Shown in pieces: positions 12,043 to 24,603 of a stretch of 64,000 bases of DNA (within the stretch, counting starts at the first letter, position 1; each line of letters opens with the position of its first letter). This DNA is from Ophthalmolycus amberensis (taxonomy: Eukaryota > Chordata > Actinopteri > Perciformes > Zoarcidae). The notes below the pieces were generated by a model. That model was not told the DNA's origin and made no database searches. It worked only from the letters and a program-made list of their open reading frames with translations. The stretch spans positions 62,001 through 126,000 of the forward strand of contig JAFEUB010001384.1 in the NCBI GenBank assembly GCA_024529925.1, read 5' to 3'. Position numbers and translations under genes: made by a program.

Positions 12043-13496
12043 GGACTGGAGTGGCTCTGCTTATTCCTGGGCTGCGGTCTGGGTCAGCGGCTTGTTTTGA
12101 ATGCCAGATGTTTGACTGCAGGAGGATAGAGACAGCCAGTCTGCAGGACGCGGGGGTCGCCAGCAGAGGGTGATGTAGCCTCAATGGGGTCGTTGGGAGT
12201 TTTTTTTTTTTCCCCCTCTTGAACAGGGAGACAGTTTAACGACCTGCCATTTGATTCCTGTTGAAATCGCTCTGTCGTTTCTATGATGAGCAGGCAGTTT
12301 GGAGTCTGGCTGGTGTTGAACCAACTGCAATTACGGTGAAGTGGCCAGTTCAGTCACTTGAGATTTATCCTCAGAACACATATCATATATATATATATAA
12401 GTGTATATAGAGAGAGAGGATTCTAAAACAACAGCAGAGAGGACAAGGGACTGGATAACACAATCTAAAATGACAGCGACAACAACACAAAAGGAGATGT
12501 AAGGGTAATGAAGTGATTCAAATCGCAAAGAGTGTGTCAAGCGTTGTTGACGAGTCGTGAGCTGTTTAGACGGCGGATAGTTTAACGCTGGTTAATTCAG
12601 CCTGTGTGACATGTTCTGCATTTCATATTTTAGAACCGCAGGCACCACTCGACGTTCACGGTGCTCTCATAGCACGGCCTCCGTCAGCAGCTGGGAGTCC
12701 TGTCTTCAAGACAAAAAGCACGAGATGAATTTGATTGGTAGAGCGGTTGATATAGCTGTATGCACCCAGGGAAGTCACAGCAACACCTGCTGTAAGAGAC
12801 GAAAGCAACAGATGCACCGCAACATGGAGCACCTCCGTATTTCTTCCGTATTACTCTAGTATATAATGATATAGCTCAATATCTTGAGCATAAATGTATT
12901 ATTGTATGCTGTTTCCCCCTCTTCCTAATGTTTTCAAATCAACCTGGCGTCAGTTTGTATTCAAAGTCGATATTTCCTGTGCAAACGCTGTGGTTCATTT
13001 AGTCCAACGGGTAGATTGCGGCGTCTCCCAGACACCTGGTGCTCCGTGGAGGTCGAGAGTTTGATTTGTTTGCAGCTGCCGGGATTCACCTCTTCTGTGC
13101 AAGGTTCACATGGGTCATAATATCACCCACGAGGTGCTCAACCACGGTCTCTAAAATAACTCATTTTGGAGGTGGTGGGGGCGCAGATTTGTTATTCTTT
13201 TTGGAAAATATCCTATATGTTATTTTTGTCATAATTAATCACAATCTCCGTATTTGAATACACCAGCCTTACACCCACCTGTACAGATGATTGCAGAACA
13301 ACACAACACAACATGTGGTGGTGGGAAAAAATAAACTGAAGTGCAATCTGAGCTGGTGAGTAACTGACCCATTCTGGCTCTGCCCCCTTGCGTAGGAATA
13401 TGCAAGCAATGCCATATCTATCATCTGAGAGAGGTGCAAATCACACCCAGAGGGGCACCTCATGGGGGTGGCCTCATGCACGTCCACCTCCAGCGC

Positions 13497-13643
13497 GGGG
13501 GGGGGGGGGGTCTAATCTCAACAGCATGAAATCTGATCGCGTTAAGTGATAAGTAATAATGCCCCATTGTCATCTGTCACACTCTTAACAATGTACTGCT
13601 TCGGCTGGCTGGTTTACAGGATGAGAGAGAGAGAGAGAGAGAG
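13497..13643. repeat. poly-G run and (GA)n tract
   Basis: A G run lies at about 13497-13511 and a (GA)n tract at about 13624-13643, both a few hundred bases before the candidate alternative first exon. They would fall in its promoter or 5' leader. Confidence 0.7.
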
Positions 13644-13870
13644 AAGGCATGAGTCAGGAGAGAAGTTGAGAGGCGACAGAGGGAATGAAAAGGGAGGGAG
13701 TAGGAGAAGGAGGGAGTGGAGTAGAGCTGGAGTCTGGTGGAGGGCTGCTACTGTGGCCAGATGTGAAGCTTCACAGCAGACTGCTTCGGCTCACCTCGAC
13801 ACAGAGCTGCTGCTGGATATTTTTTTCTTCTGCTGTTCGGTTCAGTCTGCTCTGGATATTTCAGGGGAAA

Positions 13871-13945
13871 ATGTACGAGCGACACAAGCGGAGGTACAGC
13901 CTCCGTGCCAAAGGGGAGAGAGCCGTAGACGTGGTTTTGATAAAG
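13871..13945 (+). CDS. akap13: candidate alternative first coding exon of akap13 (short isoform)
   Basis: An ATG at 13871 opens 25 codons, MYERHKRRYSLRAKGERAVD then VVLIK, ending at a consensus donor ataaag|gtaggc. The exon ends in phase 0, which is exactly the phase needed to splice to exon 7 at 22367. Mammalian AKAP13 uses internal promoters to make shorter isoforms that keep C1-DH-PH, so an internal first exon is expected in this part of the gene. The peptide is strongly basic. I see no TATA box and cannot place the transcription start. It could also be a chance ORF. Confidence 0.45.
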
Positions 13946-14689
13946 GTAGGCCACCTATCCGCACTTCCCAAAAGTTGCTCGGTACGATAATACCGCCACT
14001 TGAGCGGAGACTTTGAAAAACACAGTTGTTAAGTGCTTGAAACAGATAAAAATGCTGATGGGGAACCAATAAAAGCAGGACTGAAACCGTAAAAGTAACT
14101 CATAAAAAGAGAGGTCAGCGGTAATTAACGACACTGTTGCATGAAATTAAGTCCGTTAAAGAGAGATCCATGAAACGGCTCAGCAGATCAAACTCCTCAA
14201 GACTGTTTTTGAGACTGTGTTTAAATTCCTGATCTCAATTATTCTTAAAAACCGCCCAGAGAAAAAAAAAGTCATCTCTGAAATAAAACGCGATCACATC
14301 TGTCACAAAGTGCCCCAACATGTTTGGTTTTTTTTTTGCGAACCTGTACTCGTCTGCCAGAGATGTTGTGACGGCGTTCGGCTGTGTTGCACCCTGGGAG
14401 ATGATTACATGGTTGTTGATAGCGGCCCTCCAGACACAGAGTGCTGATTATTTCGGGGTGGAGTGCGGTTCTTGTGGATCTGCGGCGCGTGGGTATACGC
14501 TGTAAGAACCAAGACAGATGCCTGCGCTCTGTCCGTCTCTGTGGAATCACTGTGTGAAACTCAATGAGGCTCGGACAGTTTAAGGTCTCTTTCCGCGGGG
14601 TACTTGGTCAGGATAGTGGGTACTTGACGGACTAGTGCAGAAAAACTATAAAGCCCACTGATGTCCTGTCACACTGCAGAGTTGGGACA

Positions 14690-14717
14690 TTTCTCTCTCT
14701 CTCTCTCTCTCTCTCTC
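14690..14717. repeat. (TC)n microsatellite
   Basis: An uninterrupted (TC)n tract. A run of 19 C follows some 270 bp later at 14988-15006. Confidence 0.85.
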
Positions 14718-15835
14718 AAAGGTCCTGTTGCTGTACCACAAAGGTTGTGTGTCAAACCAGTTGAACTGGATGTTCTTTGAAATCTTTGGAAATAGGATAT
14801 TTAGGACACCTATCAGTGCTATTTAAAGCCTAAATGGCTCTACACGTATGGAGCCCTTCATTTTGACGTTTTGTCCACCGTGGTGTCTCTTTTGGAAGTT
14901 GGGCAGCAGTCGGTCCTGTTGGTTGTTGGTTAACGGGCTTGTGGTTTTCATCATACGAAGTTCCCTTTCAATAGAGAGACGAAGTCTCCCCCCCCCCCCC
15001 CCCCCCTTCCGGTGTCTGGGAACTTAATTCAGAAAAAAATATGTACGAGAGACAGATCCGTTTTTGATCATGTTTAAATTGTGGCATGAATACGATGTTT
15101 GGCAATTCAAAAAATGATTATTTTGCAAGTCAAGAAAGTTTGTCGTAGTATCATCTAGTGAACTACATTTAGTGGAGGCAAACGCTGTCTTGCTTTATGT
15201 TACACCCTTTCTCTAACTGAGAATGTTGGTATTGGCAGTGGTAGAGGAAGTACTCAAAAATGTTTCTAAAATAAAGGTATTAACTGTTAGTAGTAACTGA
15301 AGAGTCAACTGAAGAGTGAAAGAGAGGCATTACTGTTGTTTTTCTAATGTTCACAGCACGCTCTGCAAACCGTTTTATTGCAACAGTTTTGGGTTCTGGG
15401 AACGTTGCGCTAACGTTGCCTGAAGGGTAGAGTTAACGTCTGGTGCAGCTTTCAGTTCTATGATGCTGGAGAGTTTAATGAATAATAATGCAACATACTT
15501 TAACAGTTTTATGTTGTCAGTCAAATCTGAATCTGCATTACAACCAGTCTGTCAGGTAAATGTAGTGCTCGAGTTCTTTCCCCTGAAGTAGAAGTACAAA
15601 GTGAGAAGTAGGCTATACAGATGTGTTACATATTTTTAGCTGTTTTGGGGCCTTTTGTATGTTACTTCAAGGTGTAACAAGTTAGAATAGTAACATAAAA
15701 ACATGTTTCATACCTAAACATCTGAAAAAATCGATAGCTGTTAAGGGCCCTTTCAGTTGGGAGCTCCAGGTTGCTTACCAAGCAAGTATTCAGGCTCAGG
15801 ACAGCCCATTGGTCAGGGTATAGGACCCAATCAAA

Positions 15836-16213
15836 TCAGGCTACCGGTACCTCAGCGAGCCTGGATGCCTGGCCGATCCTTGAACGCCACACAGGGCGGG
15901 ACTTGCCAAGAAAAGCAGTGGGATTCATATGAACTATCCTCTTGGTGGCACTCTGAAGCTGCTTGACTTCCTCCCGCGTCCACATTCGATCCAAAACGTG
16001 TTTGATACACACAGCAATCCACCTGTCGTGACATAGCTGCGTAGAGTACGTGCGAGTCATTTGGCTGCAAAAGCTCAGACAAACATCGATGGAGAGTGAT
16101 GTGTACCCAGCAGTCAGTAGGGGTCCCCTCTCAATACGCAACACAGTGTGTTCATAACGCACTACTAAAAGATATTTCCCGTAGATCTCAAGAGCTCGCA
16201 CTCGACACTGCTC
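15836..16213 (-). other. unidentified antisense ORF fragment next to the LINE
   Basis: A minus-strand frame open for about 125 codons includes VRALEIYGKYLLVVRYEHTV, then YSTQLCHDRWIAVCIKHVLD and RMWTREEVKQLQSATKRIVH. The composition looks protein-like rather than random. I recognise no family. It lies just beyond the 3' end of the LINE on the same strand, and may be part of another degraded insertion. Confidence 0.25.
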
Positions 16214-16355
16214 TTCCTTGGGTCCTCAGCATCACACCCACTAAGTGTGAAGTAGATCGGACGAACGGTGGTTGAGAAAATCAAAAGAACAGACAGAGAC
16301 TCCTTCCCTTTTTGTCGGATTCAAACGACTCAAAACGGAGCCACTTCCTATTGCT

Positions 16356-18250
16356 TGATCAGAATCAGAATCAGCTTTATTGGCCATGTGTCCTTACGCA
16401 TACATGGAATTTGTCACCGGTTTCCACTCCGCTCTCAATGTACAAACACAATGTACAAACACAAATTTACAATAAACAAGAAAAATATATGTATAAAGAA
16501 TCAAAAAGGGCAGCAAAAAAAAAGAGTAAAACGGATGTAGGTATAAACATTTAGCTATAATACAAGTATAAATATATATCCAAGAGAAAAAAAAAAAAGT
16601 GTGTGTATATATATATATATATACATGTGAACTACAACCTACAGACAATAGTGTAGTATAACCTATTTATTGTTCATGAGCGTGACGGCCAGTGGAAAGA
16701 AGCTGTTCCTGTGTCTGGTGGTCTTGGCGTACAGAGCCCTGTAGCGCCTACCAGAGGGGAGGAGTTGGAACAGCTTGTGTCCAGGGTGTGAAGGGTCTGC
16801 AGTGATCTTTCCTGCACGTTTCCTGACTCTGGAGGTGAACAAGTCCAGGATGGAGGGCAGGCTGGAACCAATGATCCTCTCTGCAGACCTGACAGTCCGT
16901 TGCAGTCTGTTTCTGTCCTGTTTGGTGGCCGATCCAAACCACACAGTGATGGAAGAACAGAGAACAGACTGGATGATGGCTGAGTAGAAAATAATTAGCA
17001 GTTCCTGAGGCAGGTTGAACTTCCTGAGCTGGCGCAGAAAGTACAACCTCTGCTGGGCCTTTTTTATGATGGTGTTGATGTTGGGAGCCCACTTCAGGTC
17101 CCGGGAGATTGTGGATCCCAGAAACTTGAAGGTCTCCACAGCAGGCACAGTGTTGTTGTGTATGGTGAGGGGGGGCAGTGATGGGGGGCTCCTCCTGAAG
17201 TCCACTGTCATCTCCACAGTCTTGAGCTTGTTCAGCTCCAGGTTGTTCTGACCACACCAGAGGACCAGCCGTTCAGCCTCCCGTCTGTACGCAGACTCAT
17301 CACCGTCCCTGATGAGGCCGATGACCGTTGTGTCGTCTGCGAACTTCAGGAGTTTGACCGTTGGGTCCTCTGAGGTGCAGTCGTTGGTGTAGAGGGAGAA
17401 GAGCAGTGGGGAGAGCACACATCCCTGGGGGGCGCCAGTGCTGATGGTCCGGGTGCTGGATGTGATTTTTCCCAGCCTCACCTGCTGCGTCCTGTCAGTC
17501 AGGAAGTTTGTGATCCACTGACAGGTGGAGGCTGGCACAGTGAGCTGGGAGAGTTTGGATTGGAGTATTGCTGGGATGATGGTGTTGAACGCGGAGCTGA
17601 AGTCCACGAACAGAACCCTTGCATATGTCCCTGGGGAGTCGAGGTGTTGCAGCATGTAATGCAGTCCCATGTTGACTGCATCATCCACCGACCTGTTTGC
17701 ACGGTAGGCAAACTGCAGGGGATCCAGCAGGGGTCCTGTGATGTTCTTCAGGTGGGTCAACACCAGTTTTTCAAAGGATTTCATGACCACAGACGTCAGG
17801 GCGACGGGCCTGTAGTCATTTAATCCTGTGATGGAGGGTTTCTTGGGGACCGGGATGATCGTGGAGCGTTTGAAGCAGGAGGGGACTTCACACAGCTCCA
17901 GTGATCGGTTGAAGATCTTTGTGAAGATGGGGGCCAGCTGGTCAGCACAGACTTTCAGGCAGGAGGGTGACACACCGTCTGGGCCTGGTGCCTTCCTGAT
18001 CTTCTGTCTGTGAAAGAGCTGACTCACATCCTCTTCGCAGATCCTCAGTGCCGGTGGGGGGTCGGTTGGGAGAGATGAGGAGGCAGGGGGTGTAGATGGT
18101 TGTTTGATGGGGCAGGTGGGGGGTGGGGGGGTGAGGGTAGGCTTATCGAACCTGCAGGAGAAGGCATTCAGGTCGTCAGCCAGTTGGTGGTTGGCCTCAG
18201 TGGGGGGGGATGGTCTCCTGTAGTTGGTGAGTACTTCCAGGCCTCTCCAA
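16356..18250 (-). mobile_element. 5'-truncated CR1/L2-type LINE retrotransposon
   Basis: This is a non-LTR retrotransposon on the minus strand, about 1.9 kb. Its 3' end is marked by GCCAATAAAGCTGATTCTG followed by GATTCT units (plus strand 16356-16385), a tail common in fish L2-like elements. The element contains the reverse transcriptase and C-terminal part. The 5' part with the endonuclease is missing. An AT repeat with (A)n lies in its 3' UTR at about 16588-16622. Exact 5' border and target duplication are not determined. Confidence 0.88.
16663..18247 (-). CDS. LINE ORF2 remnant: reverse transcriptase, open frame
   Basis: The frame is open from the truncated 5' end to a stop at 16663, about 528 codons; the upstream part before 18027 includes NHQLADDLNAFSCRF. 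It carries the core reverse transcriptase motifs: RKAPGPDGVSPSCLK, NDYRPVALTSVVMKSFEKLV, VLFVDFSSAFNTI with the first catalytic Asp, GAPQGCVLSPLLFSLYTNDC, and the catalytic FADDTTVIG. The end, SFFPLAVTLMN, is typical of fish CR1/L2-clade elements. The apurinic endonuclease domain is absent, so the copy is not autonomous. The lack of stops suggests recent insertion. No start codon is required, since it is a truncated copy. Confidence 0.88.
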
Positions 18251-18501
18251 ACTGATGAGTATTAAACTAATAACCACTGGACACGTCCTACAGTACGTCA
18301 CATGGACCGCCATGCTGTCTGCTGGTTGTGACTTCCACAAGCAGAGCAGAGCAGAGCAGAGCGGGAGGCACTGAGAGGAAAATATCTCTGAAGTGGATTG
18401 CTCTGGTGTGTGTAACACCCCTCTTTAGTCCATTGTCACGTTCTAAACTTGTACCTGATGTCAGCTCTTCTTTTCACCGGAGGGGCGAAACGGCAAGGAC
18501 A

Positions 18502-18504
<3 letters not shown>

Positions 18505-18573
<69 letters not shown>
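18505..18573. repeat. (GT)n then (GA)n microsatellite
   Basis: About 58 bp of pure (GT)n followed by (GA)n; one of the longest tracts in the window. Confidence 0.95.
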
Positions 18574-20070
18574 CGATACGATGGTGGGAAAAAAGGCAGC
18601 GGCGGGCTAACGGTTTCCTCTGGCCTCAGATGGAAACAGGCATCTGGCCAAATGACTTCATTCCAACCAGCGTTTCACATCGCAGCATCTCTGCTGGCCC
18701 GGAGTCACAGAACACATCATCGGTGCTGTAGTAACTGTGAATAGGCCTTTATATGAACTAGCATGGTACATACAACATTTCTAGCATTCTAGATGATGTC
18801 ATGAGAGCAGGAATAGTTGTTCCCGACCCGTTTGCTTGTATTATTGGTGAGCCACTATGTGAAGATTATTCTTCTGTTGATCTCAAATGAAATCATCGAG
18901 TGTTGAAAAGTCCTCCACCATGCTGAAAACCCCGTCCCCATCAGCTCCACTTGTGCACTATCCTGTAGCCGACCCTGACCTCTGACCTCTCTGTGAAGGG
19001 AGGTTAGACAATAGGATTTCAATTGGTCTTAGAATATTCATTTAAAACCCCCGAAGCAAATCCTGTGTAGCAGATGGGTTCATTATCTGACAGGTGGCGG
19101 CTTTGCTTTTCTCCTCTTTTAAGTGTTTGAGTTGAATTCCGTGCAGTCCCAAGGTGCAACAGAGAAGAGCCTTGCCGAGCCGGGCCGTCCCCGGGGGATC
19201 AAACTGTGCGTACATAAGCGGGCTGGAAACAGTCACTCAGTCAGCCGTGGCATCCTTCAGTGCTGCGGAACCTCTCTGGCCGCCTGCCTGTTTAGAAACA
19301 AGGCAGCGGGCCAAGTCCTGCCCGCCCCGGCATACATAGAACAGTCCGCCTTTTTTTTTCTCATATTTTTAAACCAGATGTGTTTTCACTGGGTACAGTT
19401 TCGAATCCCCCGACGCTGCAAATATGCCAGACTCCGGACCGGGGTCGGTTCTTCACCCTGCCTGGTTTGCAGGCCTGCTAGCTGGCTGGAACACTTGTTT
19501 GGTGAATGTGCGGTTGGCTGACTTGTTAAATGGCTGACTAGCCCGACTCGCCGTCACCTTGGGCCTCTTGGTTCGCACTGGACTAAAACGTGCTTTCGTC
19601 CTCACCTCTACTGATGTCCAACCCCAGGTCCTCATCCACAGTGCTGCCTTGAAGAACATAGTAGATTCTGACCTTTTTACCAACTAATATGAGCTGCAAC
19701 ACCCTTTCAAAATAAAGGAAACACATTTCGATTAAATATGTAGCTTGCGTTAGGAGCACATCCACTCCCTCGGAGAAGCATCCACTTCATATCCCATCGT
19801 TGCCTCAGAGTTCAGTTCTTTCTATAATCGGTGCCAAAGCACACTGAAGCAGTTCTGCTGGCTCACTGTGTGTAAACAGTCTATTAAAACACTTAAAGCT
19901 GCTGTTTCCTTTACTTTGGCTTTAATCTCTGTTTTTATTCAGGACCCTTTGTTTTGACTTGAAGTTCTGCTGCCACTGCTCTGCTGTGAGGTCAAGCCAT
20001 GTAGCCTTTTGTAATTTGTCGAAATCACTGGCAATCATTTCACATCTGAGCGGAACCTGTGCGTACGTTT

Positions 20071-20073
<3 letters not shown>

Positions 20074-20126
<53 letters not shown>

Positions 20127-20250
20127 GCGCCCTCTGTGACCAGCTAATCTTTCCTCGTCAATGTGTTTGTTCTCTCTCAGCGGGCTCTGTTTGATATTTG
20201 AACACAGCTGTGAGAAAAGAAACAGCCCAAGTGTGCTGTTTGTGCGTGCA

Positions 20251-20295
<45 letters not shown>

Positions 20296-20480
20296 TTTCA
20301 TCGTGTGCGTGTGAGACTTGACGACTGAAACAAGTAGTCTGAGTGTTTGTAATAAGTGTCCATGCAAGCACCACTATTGGCTGATGGAGGTGCATGTTGT
20401 AGACGATGCCAGTTGGTATGTAAGTGCCTGTCACTGTGTTTGTAGGAATGCAAAAGCGTAATGGTCACAGCGGGTACTTT

Positions 20481-20521
<41 letters not shown>
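20074..20521. repeat. cluster of three dinucleotide arrays
   Basis: The arrays are (GT)n at 20074-20122, (GT)n at 20253-20294 and (CA)n at 20482-20521. On one RNA strand the GT and CA arrays are complementary and could pair. Confidence 0.9.
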
Positions 20522-20523
<2 letters not shown>

Positions 20524-21882
20524 GCCACTCCCAGGCCTGGACAACAGAGCTCAGTGTTTCTGTTGGTCCCAGCAGGCTTCTCAATAGTGTGCTCTGGGAC
20601 AGTTGAGGGTTAGTTGTTTAGAAATTGAGCTCAGCTCCCCCCCCCCCCTGTTTCTGTCTCTGTTCCCCATTTCACTCAATGACTGCAGTGTATGTGCTCC
20701 AGTTTTCTGTCTATTTGTAGCAGTCTCTGTTTTTGTGACATTGTCAGTAAGTCGGCAACTTTGAGTCCCACATAGGAATGGCGGACTCCGTCACCTACAG
20801 TGAAAACTACTATATAAAGAGTAATTACGGAAGGCAAATACATTGAGAGACTGTTACTGAAATATGTTACTATGTGTGTTTGACATTAATGAAAGTCTGC
20901 GATATACGAGATTTAGAGAATTTCCATCGGCTCTCAACATATAGACGGCTGAGCCAGCGGTTAGCAGCTAACAGTGCTAACAGCAAAAACAGTGAAAACA
21001 CAGTCAGGAGTGCTGACAGAGTAACAGTGTTCACCTGAGGGGGGACCGGAAGGTGCGTGCTACACTTCTGCCACGACGACGGGGTTATCAGCTGTAGCCG
21101 CTGTATGAGCACGGTGAAGAGCTAACCAGTGGCGCACGCTCACTAACAACACACGGGGAGGCCTGGCTATGTAAAAAAACAGAAAGGATAAGCCCTGCTT
21201 ACAAAAGACATAGAGGGACTTGGTGGGTCACGTTGGAACGGCATCTTTGTTTTGCTCCTCTTTCAGATTGAAGGTTGTGGCCTTTAGATCAAGGACCTGT
21301 TTACACTGCGTCTGGAGGTTCCTTCGTACAAGTCCTACACAGCCAAGTTTAAAGGGCCACGCTAAAGCCTGTTGATCTGAGCCAGGCTTAACCTGGGTTA
21401 ACTGGGTTTGGGAGTTAAATGGGAAGAATTAAGGAGGGGAGGAAACAAGCTATCGGAGGAAAGGAAGGAACAAACCATTGAAGGAGGACAGGCCATAAAC
21501 ATCTTTGATGAGGCACCATCTCTACTCCATTGCAGTAGCGGCAGCTCAGTTCAGAAATCACTTGACCCCCCTAAAAAGCGACATGTTTTCAGGGTCTCTG
21601 CTGAAGAGCTAAGGTCTTGGAAATCCGTCTTGTTAACGGATCATGCATCTGCGGACGTCTCTCTTATCACACACATTCGAAATCAAAGCTCGTCAACTTA
21701 ATCTACGTGTCGTTGACGGAGTTCGTTAAGACACAGCGAGCGTTCTCTGAGCCTCGGTTAGCTTCACATCCAGAGCTGCCAGTCAGATCTGCACAGCTCC
21801 GTCCAAACTGTCGAAGCTTTTGTGTTGCCTGCGAGGAGGGGGGGGGGGGGTTGCCTGTGGCTTTTTTCGCAGCTAAAACCAG

Positions 21883-21916
21883 CTCTCTCTCTCTCTCTCT
21901 CACACACTCACACACA

Positions 21917-21963
<47 letters not shown>

Positions 21964-22045
21964 CTGTTGTATAGACACTCAGACCACAGAGGAAGCAGAT
22001 CCCCAGCGGTGGGTGTTTACAGCCAACCGCACATCTCTGACAGGC

Positions 22046-22082
<37 letters not shown>

Positions 22083-22092
22083 ATGTGTGTGT
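21883..22092. repeat. (TC)n-(CA)n array followed by a (GT)n array
   Basis: A (TC)n at 21883-21900 runs into (CA)n at 21901-21961. A (GT)n with one interruption follows at 22047-22092. The CA and GT arms are 85 bp apart in inverted orientation and could form a hairpin in the intron, 270 bp before exon 7. Confidence 0.9.
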
Positions 22093-22366
22093 TTTAAGTT
22101 TCTGTCAGTGCAACTGTAAGCTCCGTAGGCATGAAAACAGACCGGATTCAGATCTTCCCCAAAACTGTTCCTCCGGGCGCAGCTACTAAAACCCGATGAA
22201 TACTCTGAAGTCCGCTGTTCTAAAGAGCGTCTTATCTTCGCCTCCCATCCTGTGCGCGCCGAGCAACACTTCCTAACCGCCACGCTGGTCTGCATCATTA
22301 TTTCTTTGCAAGGGTGACGGTCACATGTTGCTGAGGCTGATTCAGTGTCTTCCTGTTTCTCTGTAG

Positions 22367-22421
22367 ATCCACCGAGACAGAGAGGCGTCGTTCCATCAGC
22401 CCTGCAACACTCAGCACTCAG
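22367..22421 (+). CDS. akap13: akap13 exon 7, short linker
   Basis: The acceptor is gtttctctgtag and the donor is actcag|gtaagg. Phase 0 in, phase 1 out, 55 bp. It reads IHRDREASFHQPCNTQHS. Both exon 6 and the candidate alternative first exon end in phase 0, so either can splice here. Support is from phase and splice signals rather than recognisable conservation. Confidence 0.7.
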
Positions 22422-23648
22422 GTAAGGGTTGCATTTTGTGCATATTGCTGTGCTTTAGTTTCTTTTCATATTGCTGTAAGTTACAGTGCAAGGTTGGCTT
22501 TCTTACCAGTGACAAATGTGTTGAAGTGGGTCATTTGTGTCTTTATGTTTTAGCTGGAAGATGCTGTATCCTTTGCTCTCCTGTGAAGCCAGTTTGTTTG
22601 AAGTGATTGCAAAAAAACGGACACAAAGCAAAGACACTTGCTTCGTTTGAGCCTCAGCATTTGGCAACAGCTTTTTTTTTCTTTGGGGATTAAAAAAAAC
22701 AGCTGTCTGCCATTTTTCTTCTTTTCAAAAGAGGAAATTGAGACCGTGAGAAATCATTCAGTTGGTATGAAATGGCAAGTCAAGACTTTGAGCGATTTCC
22801 AGCCGCATACTGGTATTTTTGTGAAGCCTCACAGTCTCTGATAGCATTTTTTTGTGTGGATATTATAAATACATGACTGGACAGCCCGAGGGTTGTGATC
22901 GTAAACCTTGGAGGCTCTTCAAGGTAAAAAGGTTCTTCCTCTTTAAAAAGAATGTCCACAGGACAAGGAAATTGTATGAGTAAAGGTTCTGTGTGGGCTT
23001 GTTTGGCCTTTACTGGACCTGTAGAGCAGCGTTCTGATGAGCTAGACCCAGTTTTTGTATCTCATGCTCAAACAGCATGTACACAAGGACGTGGACGCAC
23101 GCCACAAGATGATGTGTTACGTGTCTCTGCCAACTCTGCAGGGTGGTAACAGTTACTCCTGTTGACCCGTATTGTATTCCAGTTGACCTCATAGCGTCTT
23201 TGGAAGTGACCCAGCACTTGTGACGGAGCTAATTAATGTTATTGCCAGCGGTGTGTCAGAGAAACCGCAGGATGGACTGCGGGAACCTGGTGGTCAGAGA
23301 TGTGATGTTAGTAACAGGAGCTTACTCATAGCTCATCGTGTCGAGACATTATCTTTTTATGTAGGCCTTACAAGCAATCTGTCTTCACCCCAGTTTAAGT
23401 TGAAGTTTCACTTCATTGTGATTTGTTTTTGTCTTTGCTTTTTTTTTTTGAAATGTATTTTTCTGTTTAACAAGGCTAAGACTCTACAATCAAGCTAGCA
23501 GCTCTTTAACGGCCTTTACACACCAGGGGCTTTCATGGAATTTCTTTCTAACAGTTTTTTTTATCTTTCGGGTCGAACAGAACAAGCTAGATTTGCAGGT
23601 GTCAACCTTCATGTTGTGCATAAAGCTCATATCAAAACGTACACTATA

Positions 23649-24557
23649 GTGTAGAACAGGGGTCTCTAACTGGCGGACCGCGGTCCGGATCCGGACCCAG
23701 ACGCAGTTGCATCCGGACCCAGGACCTAAAATCGATATTTCGGAATCACACATATATTAGGCAGCGAGTTTGTACTTTAACCGTTAGGGTTGCACGGTGT
23801 ATCGATACTAAAAAGGTACCGCGGTACCTGTACGTTAAAAACGATACGATTTTGTATATTTTTAGTGTCGATACTTCATTAAAATAGCGCGTGATCAGAG
23901 CGCACTGGCTGCTCCGCTCCCTGTCATGATGCCTGCAGGCATGCAAGGGGGCGGGGCTGCCCAGCGCGCTCACAGCAACAGGCAGCGCGCGCACTCACAG
24001 CGAGTGATCACAGGGGAGACATGCAGGAGCTTTTGCCGACTGTCCTCGGCTTCTTGGAAAACAAGATGCCAGAAGTATCATCTGGAAGTACTTTGGCTAT
24101 ATTGCAGACAGTGAAGGAAAGCCCACTGACCTACAGAGACCCGTCTGCAAAACGTGTTTCAAAGCCACACAGACAAAGTGAGGCAACACGTCTAACATGG
24201 CAAAGCACCTTTCAGACAGACACCCCCAACTTTTTAAAGAGTTCAAAGAACGATGGGTAAGCAAATGTGATTATAAACATCAACACCCCCAAGCTCAATT
24301 AATCAATTTAAAGCTGCAGGACAATTCAGTGAAATTAATTTTTCTAAAATGAATTACTTCATTTTAAGATGCACATTCTTCAAAAGCTTTCTGTTATGTC
24401 AGTTATTCTTTAATCCAGCCATTATTTTACTTGAAATGAGAAGAACATTTATTCATGTATTATTTATAATCCATCCAGTTAAATTTGAAAACTGAGAATA
24501 ATAATTTGTTAAAATATAATTGTTGACTACACAGAGATGTTACTGCTACTAGGCTTC

Positions 24558-24603
<46 letters not shown>

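Larger units (their letters stand above)
10999..22366 (+). other. largest intron: candidate internal promoter, LINE, antisense coding-like ORFs, microsatellites
   Basis: This 11.4-kb intron holds the antisense ORF at 11731-12042, the candidate alternative first exon at 13871, a C19 run at 14988-15006, the LINE at 16356-18250 and a (GCAGA)n stretch near 18340-18362. It also has clustered (GT)n/(CA)n tracts at 18505-18562, 20074-20122, 20253-20294, 20482-20521, 21901-21961 and 22047-22092. The remainder shows nothing I can support. Confidence 0.7.

Noticed and set aside
12631..12672. Phase-0 stretch NRRHHSTFTVLS after a tag acceptor
   Set aside because: It stops after twelve codons and has no polypyrimidine tract or match to the family.
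16674..17823. Other frames inside the LINE
   Set aside because: They are shadows of the reverse transcriptase frame.
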